Shown: positions 10,350-22,042 of the stretch, piece after piece
Position numbering within the stretch: position 1 is the first letter of the stretch
How the letters are laid out: every line of letters starts with the position of its first letter
Translations under genes and position numbers: made by a program
Source of the DNA: Cryptomeria japonica
Lineage: Eukaryota; Streptophyta; Pinopsida; Cupressales; Cupressaceae
Direction: 5' to 3'
Assembly: GCF_030272615.1 (NCBI RefSeq)
Contig: NC_081410.1
Coordinates: 119,164,640-119,228,639, forward strand
DNA: 64,000 bases
The notes under the pieces: generated by a model
What the model was told of the DNA's origin: nothing
What the model saw: the letters and a program-made list of their open reading frames with translations, nothing else
Database searches by the model: none

Positions 10350-13239
10350 TTAGTGAGGAGGGTAAGAGAACATCCTTGGCAATAGAGAGGATGTCAGGGT
10401 GGAAGGCTGCGAGTGCTGCTGCAAGAGTTGGAGGCACTGAGTTGCCAACAATTCTCGCTTGCGAGACGCCTTTACCATGTAAGCTGCCTCCATCAATTTT
10501 GCATGCATTGCATCAATCTCACTACCCTTTGCTCCCAATTGTGTGTTCAACTATGTGAGTTGCTCATCCTTTCCTCCCAACTGTGAAGTCAGCTCCACCA
10601 CCTGTCAGTCCCTATCTGCCAATTGTTGTTCATGCTCACCCACCCTCTTCTCCAAAGAAGTGACTAGAGAGTGTTCCTGTGCCAATTGGTCTCAAGCCTT
10701 CTGTGCCTTCTCTATAAGAGCCTGCCAAGTATGTTCCACCTAGTGGAGAGCCTAACGCTTACTAGGCAACAATTTGGGAGTGTGTGGTTTGCAACTTCTG
10801 ATGCTTAAGGAACAAATCCTTGAAAGCAACCTCCATTCCATAAATTGCTCGGAGTACTCGTCCATGTCGACCTCCAACTGTAGGTTGTTGTGGGTTCTAG
10901 ACATATTTGATCTCCTAGGTTTCCATTTATGGCCATCCTTTAGCAGTGAAACGTGTAAAGAACTCCTTGTCACATTCTCCCTGCATAAAGGCTAGCAGAC
11001 GTTCTGCGGCCTGTGGCCTGTGTTACTAGAGGGTCGTGGCCAATATCTAAGTCTCATGCAATGTTCTCTACCTGGTCGAGGAAGGTGGCCATACCTCCCA
11101 ACTCGTGAATGCAACACTGAATTGTATCGATTGGATCCTCAGGGTTTGGCCGACTAAGTTGTAAGACAATCTCCTTTACCTCCCCAGATGATGAGCCTTG
11201 TGCCCCTATTGGCACGGTTGTTTAGGTGACCTATTTTGGCTGGGTGGTCACCAGGGTCGACCCCACAATAGTCTGTGATAGTAACTCCATGTGCGGAACC
11301 TCTGGTGAGACCCCTAACTGGTGCAACCATGAATCAATCCCTGTGTCTGGTTGGCCAGTGCCTTCCCTTGGCATAGAAATTACCCGTACTGATGAAACTA
11401 AGTGCGGCACTACCTCCACTTTTGGTAGTCATGAAACTTCTACCTCGACAGATGTAGTCAATAATGTTGGCGCACTTATCACCGCCATTGCCACTGCCAA
11501 TGGTGATGATGCCAACAGGATGGACTTTTCCATGGCTTCTCCTGAAGGAATAGTAACCAAGATGGTCGCCACCACAAGTGCCACAAATTTTTCCGCCAGC
11601 CCTACTATTACTCCAACTGGCATAGTGGCCACCACCGGTGCCACAAGAGTTTCTGCCACTGCCATTGTTACTCCAATTGGCACTATGCCACTCCCTTCCT
11701 CAATGGTCACTGTCTCTTCAATCTCGTCATCGCCATAACTCCCAATAGCACCCATGGTGCCCAATGACACATCCTCTGTAACCGATACCTCTTCTGCCAC
11801 AGACACCTCTTTTGCAACATCCTCTGCAACCGATACTTGTTCTACTATAGACACCTCTTGTGTAACATCCTCTACAATATCCTCTACAACATCCTCTGCA
11901 ACATCCTCTCCAATATATACACCTTCTGTAACTAACACATCTTTCATGCCCTTGTTGGAAGATACTTCGATGGTTCCCTCTTCCTCTTCTGCATTGGTAC
12001 TCTTCTTTTTGGTAGGCTGACCCTGGTCACTGCCAATCGACAGTGTATCCATGTGCATCCAATAAAAGATCTCTGGCTTACTTAGGTCTTCTGATTAAGA
12101 GGACATAAGTATTCCCACTTCTCTGTGGGTACTTGCACATGGAGAGCATTCGAAAACAACTCGATGGCATGTTGGGACATGTAAAACGCTTTGTGTGGGA
12201 GGCTAAAAAATTCTCTGATTCGCTCTAAAAGGTACTTCGCCCAATTGTATACCTTCCCATTGCTAAGGCTAACCATTAAATAAATCATCCATGTTGCAAT
12301 GTCCGAAGTCCTGCTTGCTCCCATTGGATGGCTTTTGATCATGTCCAAGATGCGCTTCCATTCCGTTGTCGCCAAGAAGGTTTTCTTGATGCCTTGGCTA
12401 CTACTGTTGTTCCTAATACCGTCCCATTCTTTTGGGGTCAAGTCATCATGACAAACCTGTTTGAGAAGATTGTCTTTCTTTTCCCTAGTCATCTTTCTTC
12501 GTGGCTTCTCAATGGTCGCACCTCATGAAGGAATGTTGAAAACTCATGTGAACTCCATTGGCCAAAAAGATACCATCACATCATGTCCTTGGTAAGGAAT
12601 AGTGGACTTGTGTGAGTGTCGGTCATAACACACTATGAGGGCTTTCGAGATGGGTTCAAAGTTCAAACTTCCATATGTTGAAACTGGCATTTGAATCGCT
12701 TTGTCCACTTCTGCATGCTTGAGGATCATCTTAACGTGGTGGTTGTCATCAGTCTCCTGCCACTTGGTGCACCAATCAATGCTGCTCAAAGTCTCCTGGG
12801 TGAGATTGTTAGCAGTAATTCTAGCATCTCCCATCTGTACCCAAGGCTTGGTTTTCTTGCTTTTACTACTATTGCCTGTTGCCATGTTTGAAAGTGAGGC
12901 TAAATGGGAAGCTTGGCCCTTATAAACTTGTCCTTGGTAGTTATCGTAATTGTCTCCTCTTTTGGCCCGACTAGGGTTGCCCAAACTTGTCCTTGCCATC
13001 ATCTTGTTTTGTTGAATTACTTCTCTTGGCTCATACAGCCTTGACTGGCTTCCTTCGTACGACGTCTTGGAGTACAATTGTGACTGTTGGCTTCTTATGT
13101 ACGACGACTCTGAGTGCGGCTCTTTACGCGTACCGTACAACTTGCCTCCTACCACGTACGGATTTTTCTTCAATGCTATACAACTTTCTTTCAGTTTTTC
13201 ATACAAACCTCTTATTGCCATGCATGGATTGTGTTGCAA
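10350..13239 (-). pseudogene. decayed gag-like gene of a large LTR retrotransposon
   Basis: A long minus-strand frame begins near 13239, runs to 12082 with two in-frame TGA stops at about 12544 and 12523 (both readily derived from CGA), then shifts frame near 12080 and continues to 11429 as an acidic, Val/Glu-rich low-complexity segment. Further downstream the code is legible to 10350 with more stops and ends in a coiled coil (LEKRVGEHEQQLADRD, then LNTQLGAKGSEIDAM). The segment at 12492-12082 (ATWMIYLMVSL, NWAKYLLERIREF, KAFYMSQHAIELF) resembles gag-like proteins carried by large plant retrotransposons. I cannot assign a named domain. Plus-strand frames over this region (for example 11226-11738) are antisense shadows of the acidic repeat segment. 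Confidence 0.6.
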
Positions 13240-14747
13240 TGTTGTACGACTTCCTTCTTGCTCCTCATATGAACTTGTCTTTGTGTGTACGGTATGTTAT
13301 TTCCTTCTTTGTACAACAGGTGAATGAGTATTGGTTCCCTTGATCTATATGTCTCGTTGAATTCCACCCTCGTACAACTTGCATTCCTGTACAATGTATG
13401 GTTGAAAGCCTTTATTCCTCTTCCTTCATCTTCCTGCAATCACGTATGACCACTCCTCTCCGTGAGCCAAGGACAGTGTCCAAACAATGTACTGTTTTTC
13501 ACACCCCTGACGTCTGTGCTTTCTCACGTGACCCCTCTCTACTCACTATACAGCGTGTTGTGACGTTTTCACACATCACCCCATTGCAAATGGGGACCCC
13601 CTACTTTTTAGGTCCTCTTGGTCATTTGGTTTTGGTTATTTGGGTCTTTTAGCAGCAGTCCTTTTGATCTCCTCATTTTGCAAGTGTTTTGGGGTGAATT
13701 TGATCAAGTTTGCAAGTCGTTTGAGCAAATTTGGCTAAGTCTGGAACTCATTTGGTCTATTTTAGGGTTTTGCCCTTTAGACTTAGATTTCAAGTCTTTT
13801 CCTTAGGGTTTTTGAAAAAGTTAATGTTGCAATGAAATCAAGACCCTTCAAGTAAGCTACTAGTGAAATTTGAGCGAATTTTGAGCATCTTTCTATTTTT
13901 AGAAAGTTCCTATTTTTTAGGGATTTTACTGCCTCTTGGATTGTCTTTATTTTGCCAAAAATCAAACTTACTATTTTTAGTGTCATCCCGCCCTGATTTG
14001 CCCTAATTTTGACATTTTGAAGTACTTACTATTTCTAGTAAGTCTATTTTTGGCAGGTTCTTTGCAGGCAGGGGTCCTGACACTGAAGACTAAGTATTCT
14101 TGAACATTTGTCTATATCCGGAAACTGTGAAAAAGCAGGCAATTGATTGAAAAATGACTGTCTAAATTCATTCCGGAAGTGGAAAAGCATTGAAAAATCT
14201 TTTAAGTCTGGCAGAGAAAATCACTTCAATCCAAGATAGCATCCCAAGTCTAGAAAATGGGAAAATTGGCCGAGTCTGGCAAAATCCAAGAGAATCCTTA
14301 CCTTGGTAGTGAATGGCTTCAAAAGTAGGTGGGCAGCAAATTGGAGTCAAGGAGGATTTTTCCTCCACCCCCAAAATTCCATGACTAGGTAGTTTTGGCG
14401 CTCATGTCAAGGATTGGGTGCTAGATTGGGGTTTTCCTCCATGATCAAATTTCCTTCTCCATCTCCTTTTAGCGCCCAAGCATCAAGGGGAGCGCTAGAA
14501 CTAGGTGGTTGAGGAATTTTCCTCCACACCACATTTTCCTGCACTATATGGATTCAACGCCCAGGTCAGGCAGTTGGGTGCCAAATTGAGGGTTAGGAGG
14601 ATCTTTCCTCCTTGACCAATTTTCCTTCATCATATGTTTCAATGCCCAAATCAAAGGAAGAGCGTTGGAATGGGATCATTTAGAAAAAAGCAACTGAAAC
14701 TGAAATTCCTCCAACACATGGAATTAGCGCCCAACATCAAGGAAGGA

Positions 14748-14752
14748 GTGCT
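14748..14752 (+). repeat. 5-bp target duplication GTGCT, left copy
   Basis: GTGCT precedes the element starting TGTGATGTCCCC and is repeated at 17175-17179 after GGGACATTATA. Confidence 0.7.
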
Positions 14753-17174
14753 TGTGATGTCCCCATCTAGACATGATAGAATTTAATGATAAATAATAAT
14801 ACAACCAAAAATCTAGAATATATATATATATAACCAAATAAAAAGAATAGAATAAATTCTTAATAATATTAATAAACAAGATTTAATATATATTTTATAT
14901 TTATTAAATATTAATATTAGTTTCATATTTATCAAATAATAAGGTATGAACAAGCATCATCTTGATAAGCAAATTGATCTGCAATAAATTGCTATGTTAA
15001 CCCATGAAGTAAACAGTCCGCAACCACATTGATGTTATCGCATGACCACCACCATAATTATCACTTATTATTGAGAAGAAATTACAAGGATCGATTATCC
15101 AAAGATGATTATATCAATCAAAGGAAAATAGCATCAAACATAGGTCAATACATTATCGCTGCCCAAGGGAAGTCAAAATCAATTAATTAGCAAATAAAGT
15201 AAATAAATGATAATCAGTGATTAACTTACATATGCGATTTAAGAGAAATAATTTAAGAGAAATAACAATTAATTATGGAAAGGTGCGATCTGAATAATAA
15301 GCTGATTAGTTTGAATGATGAAGAGAGGCGGTTAAGAGATGTAACTATTCAATTTTGCAAGATATATGTATGGTGGGAATCAATTCCATTTTATGGGGGG
15401 AGATAGGCTGAACACGTATGCTTAACATATGAAGGCTAATAAGGTTTGAGTGCAGAATTTAATAGTAAGAGTAATATAGACTGCAACACGTATGACAGTA
15501 ATTATTCATTTCTTATATAATGGCAGACCAGATCTGATGCAAGTCAGATCTGTCTGCCCTTACACCCCACTAAATATAATTATTGCTTGTAGGCAGTAGT
15601 GCTATTATTAATTTTATATATATTCGATAATTAGAAAATATATAAATATTTTATAATATAATTTAATTCCTTTATTTATATTCAAGTCAGAGCAGCCAAC
15701 TAACACAGTGATTTCTTTATTCATTATAATATTTCTGTAGGTAGAAGTTTGTTTGTTATTTTTCTTATCCAATTGGGATCGCTTGTTCTTGGTGCTTAAT
15801 ATGCATGCTTAATATATGAATCCTGATAATGTTTAATGCAGAATTGAATAATCATATTAATATTGGCTGCAAACAGTGGCAGACCAGATCTGACATGTAT
15901 GAGATCTGTCTGCTTTTACCAGCCATTAAATATATTGATAATTAATGTTTTTTTTTTAAAGAAATGATAATATTAATGCTTAATAAAAAGGTAATTAGCA
16001 AATATGTTAATAATGGGTGATACATTAACAATTGGTGTATATATATATATATAAAGATGTCTTAATTAGGAAAATAATAATATTAGATTAATATAAAGAA
16101 TCTAAAGAACTCTTCGGAAATAGTCAATAAGAGGGATAACAAAATTAATTGTCTAATGAGGAAAATAAATAAGCATTTGTTAATAACTAATAATTTGAAG
16201 AATGTCAATGACTGGCTTCATGATTACTCTCAATCAATTTTAGTATATTGAAATAGATTACCTATGTTAATCGGGTAGGGGACATTACAAGGAAAAGAAA
16301 AGGAAGGGAAAACGGGAGGCTGTGCCAGCAAACTGCGGAAAAGGTAAGAGAATAGTTGTACGCCTCAGGAATATATATGTGTGTGGACGTGTGTGCCACA
16401 CACACACATATATGTTTATAATGATCTGTCATATGTGATATATCTCAAACCTCTTTGACAGAGTTAGAGTCTTAGCATAATATTGTCTCATGTATATGTA
16501 CCAATATATATATGTAGGTATGTAGTATATATGTATGTATGCAGGATATATGTATGTTTGTAGGAGCAATAATAGTAATTAAGAAATATGTAGAGGCAGG
16601 CATAAATTATAGATTAAAATGATAATGAAGTATAAAATGTTATATGAATAACAATAATTTGGCTATATGATGGAGGCTATTGGGAGAAAATCCCCTTAGC
16701 CTAATTCGGGATTATGATAATCCCTGGTAGGCAGTATATACTGAGTACTCATATGCATATATGTTAAAGGCTTGGGTGTCGGAAGCTCACCCAAGAAGAG
16801 ACGGATCTTGCCGATCCTCTCTGGTAGACTTGGATGATAAGATGTATCATCCAAGGCAAGGAATTGATCATATATGATGATCTTCCTTGGTAGGCTTTGA
16901 TGTAAGATGCTACATCCAAGACGAGAATCAAATTATCCATCGATTTCCCTGGTAAGGCTTGGAACCATGATGGGTTCCAAGAAGGCGGGCATTACAACCG
17001 CCTAAGGACATATCCCAATACTTCATTCGTATCCTTTTTATTACCTAAGATTTGAGATTAGTTTTAATTAAGTAATTGAAGTTTAATTGCAAATTAAATT
17101 AGTAATATATATTTTGTTGCATTCTAATAGTCTGTTTTGTAGGAAAGTGATCTCTAACTAGTAGGGACATTATA
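14753..17174 (-). mobile_element. solo LTR, copy 1 of the TGTAATGTCCC family (2422 bp)
   Basis: Bounded by TGTGATGTCCCC and GGGACATTATA with a 5-bp target duplication (GTGCT), the signature of LTR integration. Its right part (16680-17174), with CTTGGGTG, CATCCAAG and GGTTCCAAG hairpin blocks, CCGCCTAAGGACATA and AGTAGGGACATTA, is the reverse complement of the left parts of the copies at 55819-56781 and 60194-63236, so it lies in the opposite orientation. No internal coding region is present. It interrupts the larger LTR of 13558-19110. Confidence 0.75.
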
Positions 17175-17179
17175 GTGCT
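17175..17179 (+). repeat. 5-bp target duplication GTGCT, right copy
   Basis: Matches 14748-14752. Confidence 0.7.
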
Positions 17180-17604
17180 AGAATGGGGTTGTGGAGGAAT
17201 TTTCCTCCACACCCAAAATTCCTCCACTACATGCAATTAGCCCCCAAATCAAAGGGGGAGTGCTGGATAAGGGTAAGGAAGGAATTTTCCTTCCAGATAG
17301 ACTTTCCTCCACAAGGTCAATTCCACACCCAAGGAAGAAGTTGGAAAGAGGGGCATGGAAATTAAGTCATGTATAAGGAGGAAGAAAAATCTCCTTAGGA
17401 AAGAAAATCAAAAAATTCTCCTCAGGCATGGAAAATTGCCCAAAAGTTGAAGAAATTTCAAGGCAATGACAAAATTGGTCAAGGGAGAGAATTTTCTCTC
17501 TCATAAGCTCTGAAGCTTAAAATGGAAAAAATTCCTAAAAAATAGGAAAGGTGATGAATTGATCAAAAAAATTTCCCTAGGAGAAAATTACACCCAAGAT
17601 GAAG

Positions 17605-18125
17605 AAATTCCAGGAAAGTGAAAAAATTGACAAGTGTTGGAAATTCCTTCCTTCAGGATAGAATTTCAGGAAAGTGAAAAATTGACCAAGTGTTGGAAAT
17701 TCCTTCATTCAAGACAAAATTCCAAGAAAGTGAAAAATTGACTAAGTGTTGGAAATTCCTTCCTTCAAGACAACATTCCAAGAAAGTGAAAAATTGACAA
17801 GTGTTGGAAATTCCTTCCTTCAAGACAACATTCCAAGAAAGTGAAAAATTGACCAAGTGTTGGAAATTTCTTCCTTCAAGACAAAATTCCAGGAAAGTGA
17901 AAAATTGACTAAGTGTTGGATTACTTCCTTCAAGACAAAATTCAAGGAAAGTGAAAAATTGACTAAGTGTTGGAAATTCCTTCCTTCAAGATAGAATTTA
18001 AGGAAAGTGAAAAATTGACTAAGTGTTGGAAATTCCTTCCTTCAAGACAAAATTCTTGGAAAGTGAAAAATTGACTAAGTGTTGGAATTCCCTTCCTTCA
18101 AGATAGAATTCTTGGAAAATGTGAA
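17605..18125 (+). repeat. minisatellite, about nine copies of a ~57-bp unit
   Basis: Each unit contains AAAGTGAAAAATTGACTAAG, then TGTTGGAAATTCCTTCCTTC and AAGACAAAATTC, with small differences between copies. It sits inside the large LTR. Minus-strand open frames here (17653-17856, 18019-18252) simply follow the repeat. Confidence 0.92.
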
Positions 18126-18918
18126 ATTTGGCTAAGGATTGAAGAAATTCCTTCCTCGGGGAAGAAATGTGCCCAAGGTGAAGAATTTCAAGGCACAAAG
18201 AAAATTGGCTAAGTAAGAAGATTTTCTCTCTCCAAAGCTCAGAACAAGACAAAATTCCTTAAGCATGGAAAATGGTCAGTGGTCAGGAAAATATTCCTTC
18301 AGGATGAAGTGTGCACAGGAACTTTCCTGAAGGACAAAATTCTCTCTTCTAGAATTTTCTCTCTCCAAGAATTCCAGATGTGCAGGATTCCTGCAAGAGC
18401 GGATAAATTTGTTAAAATTCTTCCAAGGCAGGAAAACCTTCCAAAATGTCTTTTGTGAGCCCGAAATGGAAAGATTCTTGTAAAGGATGAGTTGGCGACA
18501 TGTAAAGAGAATATTTTGTATTAATGAAGCACAACCAAGAAAATTATAAATGACAGCAGGGTCCATTTGCATGGCAAGAATCTATTTACATGAAGGCATA
18601 GTGGCACATTCATTGCTGGAATATTTGACCAAGGTTGCAGCTAATTCATTGCATGGCAATTGTTGTACTCAATGCAGTGGTGGAGCATCTTTTGCATGTA
18701 ACTGATTTTTGGAGGTAATGGTGCATTTATTACACAGGGCGAATTTGAAAGAAGTGGTGCATTTAATGCTTTATGGATGCCATCTTTGGTGGGAATGTAA
18801 TCAATTGTAAATGGGCATAATGGGTCATTAATATTTTTTCCCACCTTGTTGCATCATTTGTGTGGAATCTTTTGAGTCAAACCCTAATTAGGGTTTGCAT
18901 GTAATCAAGGTTGGAGGC

Positions 18919-18928
18919 CTATATAAGG
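18919..18928 (+). promoter_or_regulatory. TATA box of the large LTR
   Basis: CTATATAAGG is followed by a GGGGTGACCCCC palindrome, the arrangement seen at LTR transcription starts. It would drive transcription rightward if active. Confidence 0.5.
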
Positions 18929-19344
18929 GGGTGACCCCCTTCATTTAAAAAGCGAGGGAGATTTGTATGAAATTGTTGCGATAAGTTTTTGAAATAATAA
19001 CAATGAGACATTCTTCTCTAATGGTGTCTACTTAAGTTATTTTTCAAAACTTGCATGGTTTAACCTTCCTCACTTAGAGTAGAAGTAGAGTAGTTCTTTA
19101 ATTTCAATGGAGAATGTATCTATAAAATATTGAACTTTTTAATAAATATATGTAATATATCTATAAAATTGCCTAAATAGTTTAACATTGATAAATAGAT
19201 TTGAAATCATTACAAAAAGATGACACGTTTATATAAAATATAAACCATAGGAAACATATGCTTTCACGATTGCAAAGATGTTCTTTTGTCAAAAAGGTAC
19301 AATAACAGTTAAAGACTTTAGAACTTTAAAATAACTCAAAGTCA

Positions 19345-21286
19345 TCAAGAGCACTTGGCTGGGAAATCATCATCATCTGTATCACTACTCAGTTCATCAT
19401 CTGCAAAGTCAGGCTCATCTGCATCTGGCATTGCTATGCCTTCAAGAGTTTGTTCTAAAGAAGTGTTCTTCACTGATTTGTTCATCAGAAATTTCAAATC
19501 GCTGCGAACATAGACAAGATCTCCCAACTTTCCAGTCAAGAATTTGTTCCTCTTTTTGGAATGGATGCGGTCAAAGAAACTCCAATTCCTCTCACAAGCT
19601 GATGAACTTGCTCCCTGAATCAAAATTCGAATAGCAAACTCTTGCAGTTCAGGAGATGATGATCCATAAGCGATCCACCATCTATATCCAGGCATACGTG
19701 GTGAGTTTTATTTGGCTTATGCCCCTCCAAACATCCCTTCTCCTCTCTTGTATTGCCTACTTTGATATCTGATTAGTGCTGCAATTTTTGGATCTGGTAC
19801 ATACCTGCTAATGGCTTGGTAAAGCCCTGCCATGATTTCATTATCACCCCTTCTATCAATAGCAAACAACTTAGGCTCCAAAAAGCAAGCTGTTGCATGT
19901 AAAGGTGTGTGCATCATTTTCCATCTGCAATCATCTGTCTCCCATATCTGCATATATTCTGCTTCTTCATTATTTAGTGCTTTTTGAATAGATTTCTTAC
20001 ACTGGTCCATGCTTTCATAAAGCATGCCAAGGCAAGGAGTGTCACCATCAACCATACGAAGCACATCAACAATTGGTTCACATACAAGCAAAAAATTTGT
20101 TGCACTTTGTTGTTTAGGATGATTTTCTCTATGTTCTTCCCCCTAGGGCCTTTAGAAAGCACTGAACTTTCCCACTGATTGTAACAAATAACAAATCTCA
20201 AAGCTTCAACCACTCTTTTCAAAGTGATATAATATGAAGCAAATCTTGTTTCACAAGGCCTCAACAATTCTTTTGATGCATGCTGCCTATAAATACTCAA
20301 TGTGAGACGATTCTGTATGAAATTTGCAATTGCTCTCCCTCTATGAATAGCTTCATTTACCCATGGGAATTTAGCCAAGTCATGAAGCAACAAATCGAGA
20401 CAATGGGCTGCACATGGGCTCCAATATATCTGTGGGTACTTCTCTACAATCAGCCTCTTAGCTCCCACACAATTTGCTGCACTATGAGTTACCACCTGAA
20501 CGACATTTTCCACCCCTACTTCAAGAATGGCTTCCTCTAATATTTGAAAAATATACTTTGAATTTTTCTTGTGGTTCATGGTGTTAATGACTTTCAAAAC
20601 ACAACACCTTCAGGACAAGACACCAAAACATTAATCAATGGCCTTTGACACATATCTGACCATCCATCACTCAATATAGTGCAATTTGTTTCCTTCCAAG
20701 TAGCTTTGACATCAGCTAATTTTTCAGTCACTCTATCTTTTGACCTTTGCAAAAGAGTTGTCCTGATAGCCTCCGAACCTGGGGGTGTGTACCCTTTGCC
20801 AAACTCTGCAATTTTGTGAACTGCATTACGAAAATGTGGATTTCTTGCAACATTGAATGGAATAGCACTTGTGTAAAACAAATCAGCAACTGCATCATCC
20901 ACTTGTTGTTTCTCTACTGGTTTCCAAAAGTTGTTCAGTGTTCCACTTTGTTTTGATACACTCACCGGTTTGGATTGCACAGATAAGGAAGACATGATAG
21001 ATGTGAATCTAGATACATCTCCTTCAATTCTCTCTTTCTTTTGTGCCTTCTTCATTTTGCCTACCATTGAAGCAGCCAACTCTTTCTCTAGAATAGCTTG
21101 AAGTTCTGGAGTCGCACCTATACATGCTTGAATACCTCCACCTGGACCCCCTGTATTAGCAAGGAAGTGGTCCCTAAGCCTTGTTAAAGTTCCAAATATA
21201 GTTCCCTCACATAGGTTACATTTGATGTGAGTTCCATTTCGGGTCACATGCTTCCATGCCTCAGAAGTTGATTTAGGAGGAGCCAT
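19345..21286 (-). pseudogene. hAT transposase A, BED finger/DUF659/dimerisation, inactivated
   Basis: Begins MAPPKSTSEAWKHVTRNGTH, with a BED-type finger (CNLC, then RDHFL and IQAC) at about residues 22-55. Then come the first catalytic Asp in [20 protein letters not shown], the CETRFASYY block and the C-terminal dimerisation domain with SACERNWSFFDRIHSKKRN. The gene is broken four times. There are one-base losses in T runs near 20600 and 20097 and two in-frame TAA codons near 19719 and 19710. The second catalytic Asp, normally in a V-T-D context, is His here (VVTHSAANC). The acidic tail ends at 19345. It is older and more damaged than transposase B. The family assignment is certain; inactivity follows directly from the sequence. 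Confidence 0.88.
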
Positions 21287-21702
21287 TAAATGAAAATCTG
21301 CATGTTTGGAAAGAAAAATTAAAAAAACAAAATAAGCACTACATTTATTTCAACCTTTCAAAATAGAAATACTAAATTTTAATAAAATATTTATTAATAT
21401 ATTCTAAATGTTTTAGCAAAAAATAAGCAAATACTAATTTTTATTTTTGTTTACTAAATTTATAAACAAAATAAAATAATAATACAATACATTTTTTTAA
21501 ACAACACTATAATAATTATTAATATTTTATTTTAACTTTATAAAATAAATAAAAATTAAAAATCAAATAATATAAATAATAAACAACATATGTCAAAACA
21601 ATTAATAATTTAATACAATAATATTTAACTATATATCATGTCTTAATAAAAACTAAACATTAAAGTATTAAACAATATAATATTTTGTTTAAATAATATA
21701 AT

Positions 21703-21710
21703 ATTATAAA
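21703..21710 (+). repeat. 8-bp target duplication ATTATAAA, left copy (hAT B)
   Basis: ATTATAAA precedes CTAAGTTACCGG and is repeated at 25082-25089 after GGTAACCTAG. The next base (C) is also shared, so the border is uncertain by one base. Confidence 0.85.
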
Positions 21711-21803
21711 CTAAGTTACCGGTTCGGGTTCGAAGAACTCGGTACGGCAAAATTTTGAAAAGGGGTTTGGGTTTGTTTGGGTTCGTTAGTACAAAAACAT
21801 GTA

Positions 21804-21810
<7 letters not shown>

Positions 21811-21847
<37 letters not shown>
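21811..21847. repeat. (TA)n microsatellite
   Basis: About eighteen TA units near the left end of hAT B. Confidence 0.9.
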
Positions 21848-21849
<2 letters not shown>

Positions 21850-22042
21850 ATATTTGTGAAGCCTATAAGCATGAATTAAAATTTGCATGTCACATAGCAT
21901 CATATAAACAACAAAACAAACATAAACTTGTAATCATAGCATCATGATCATACCATAGTAGCATCATATAAATCAAGTTTAATATCAAAATGACAAAATA
22001 TTCAAGTATCATTGTTTCAACTTTCAACAATATAAACAAAGT

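Larger units (their letters stand above)
13558..19110 (+). mobile_element. large LTR (about 3.1 kb) split by a nested 2.4-kb LTR
   Basis: Starts at TGTGACGTTTTCACAC, an LTR-like start, and ends in a promoter-like R-U5 region with a TATA box at 18919. The same interior motif (TTTTCCTCCACACCCAAAATT with an adjoining AGCGC..AGCGCTAGAA block, repeated with a period near 100 bp) occurs at 14300-14750 and again at 17180-17340, so both pieces belong to one sequence interrupted by the insertion at 14753-17174. No coding region. The right end is approximate; it fades into the left flank of the hAT pair. Confidence 0.5.

Noticed and set aside
11226-12020. Plus-strand Ser/Thr-rich frames (170 and 88 codons)
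   Set aside because: Antisense to the acidic low-complexity segment of the minus-strand gag-like relic.
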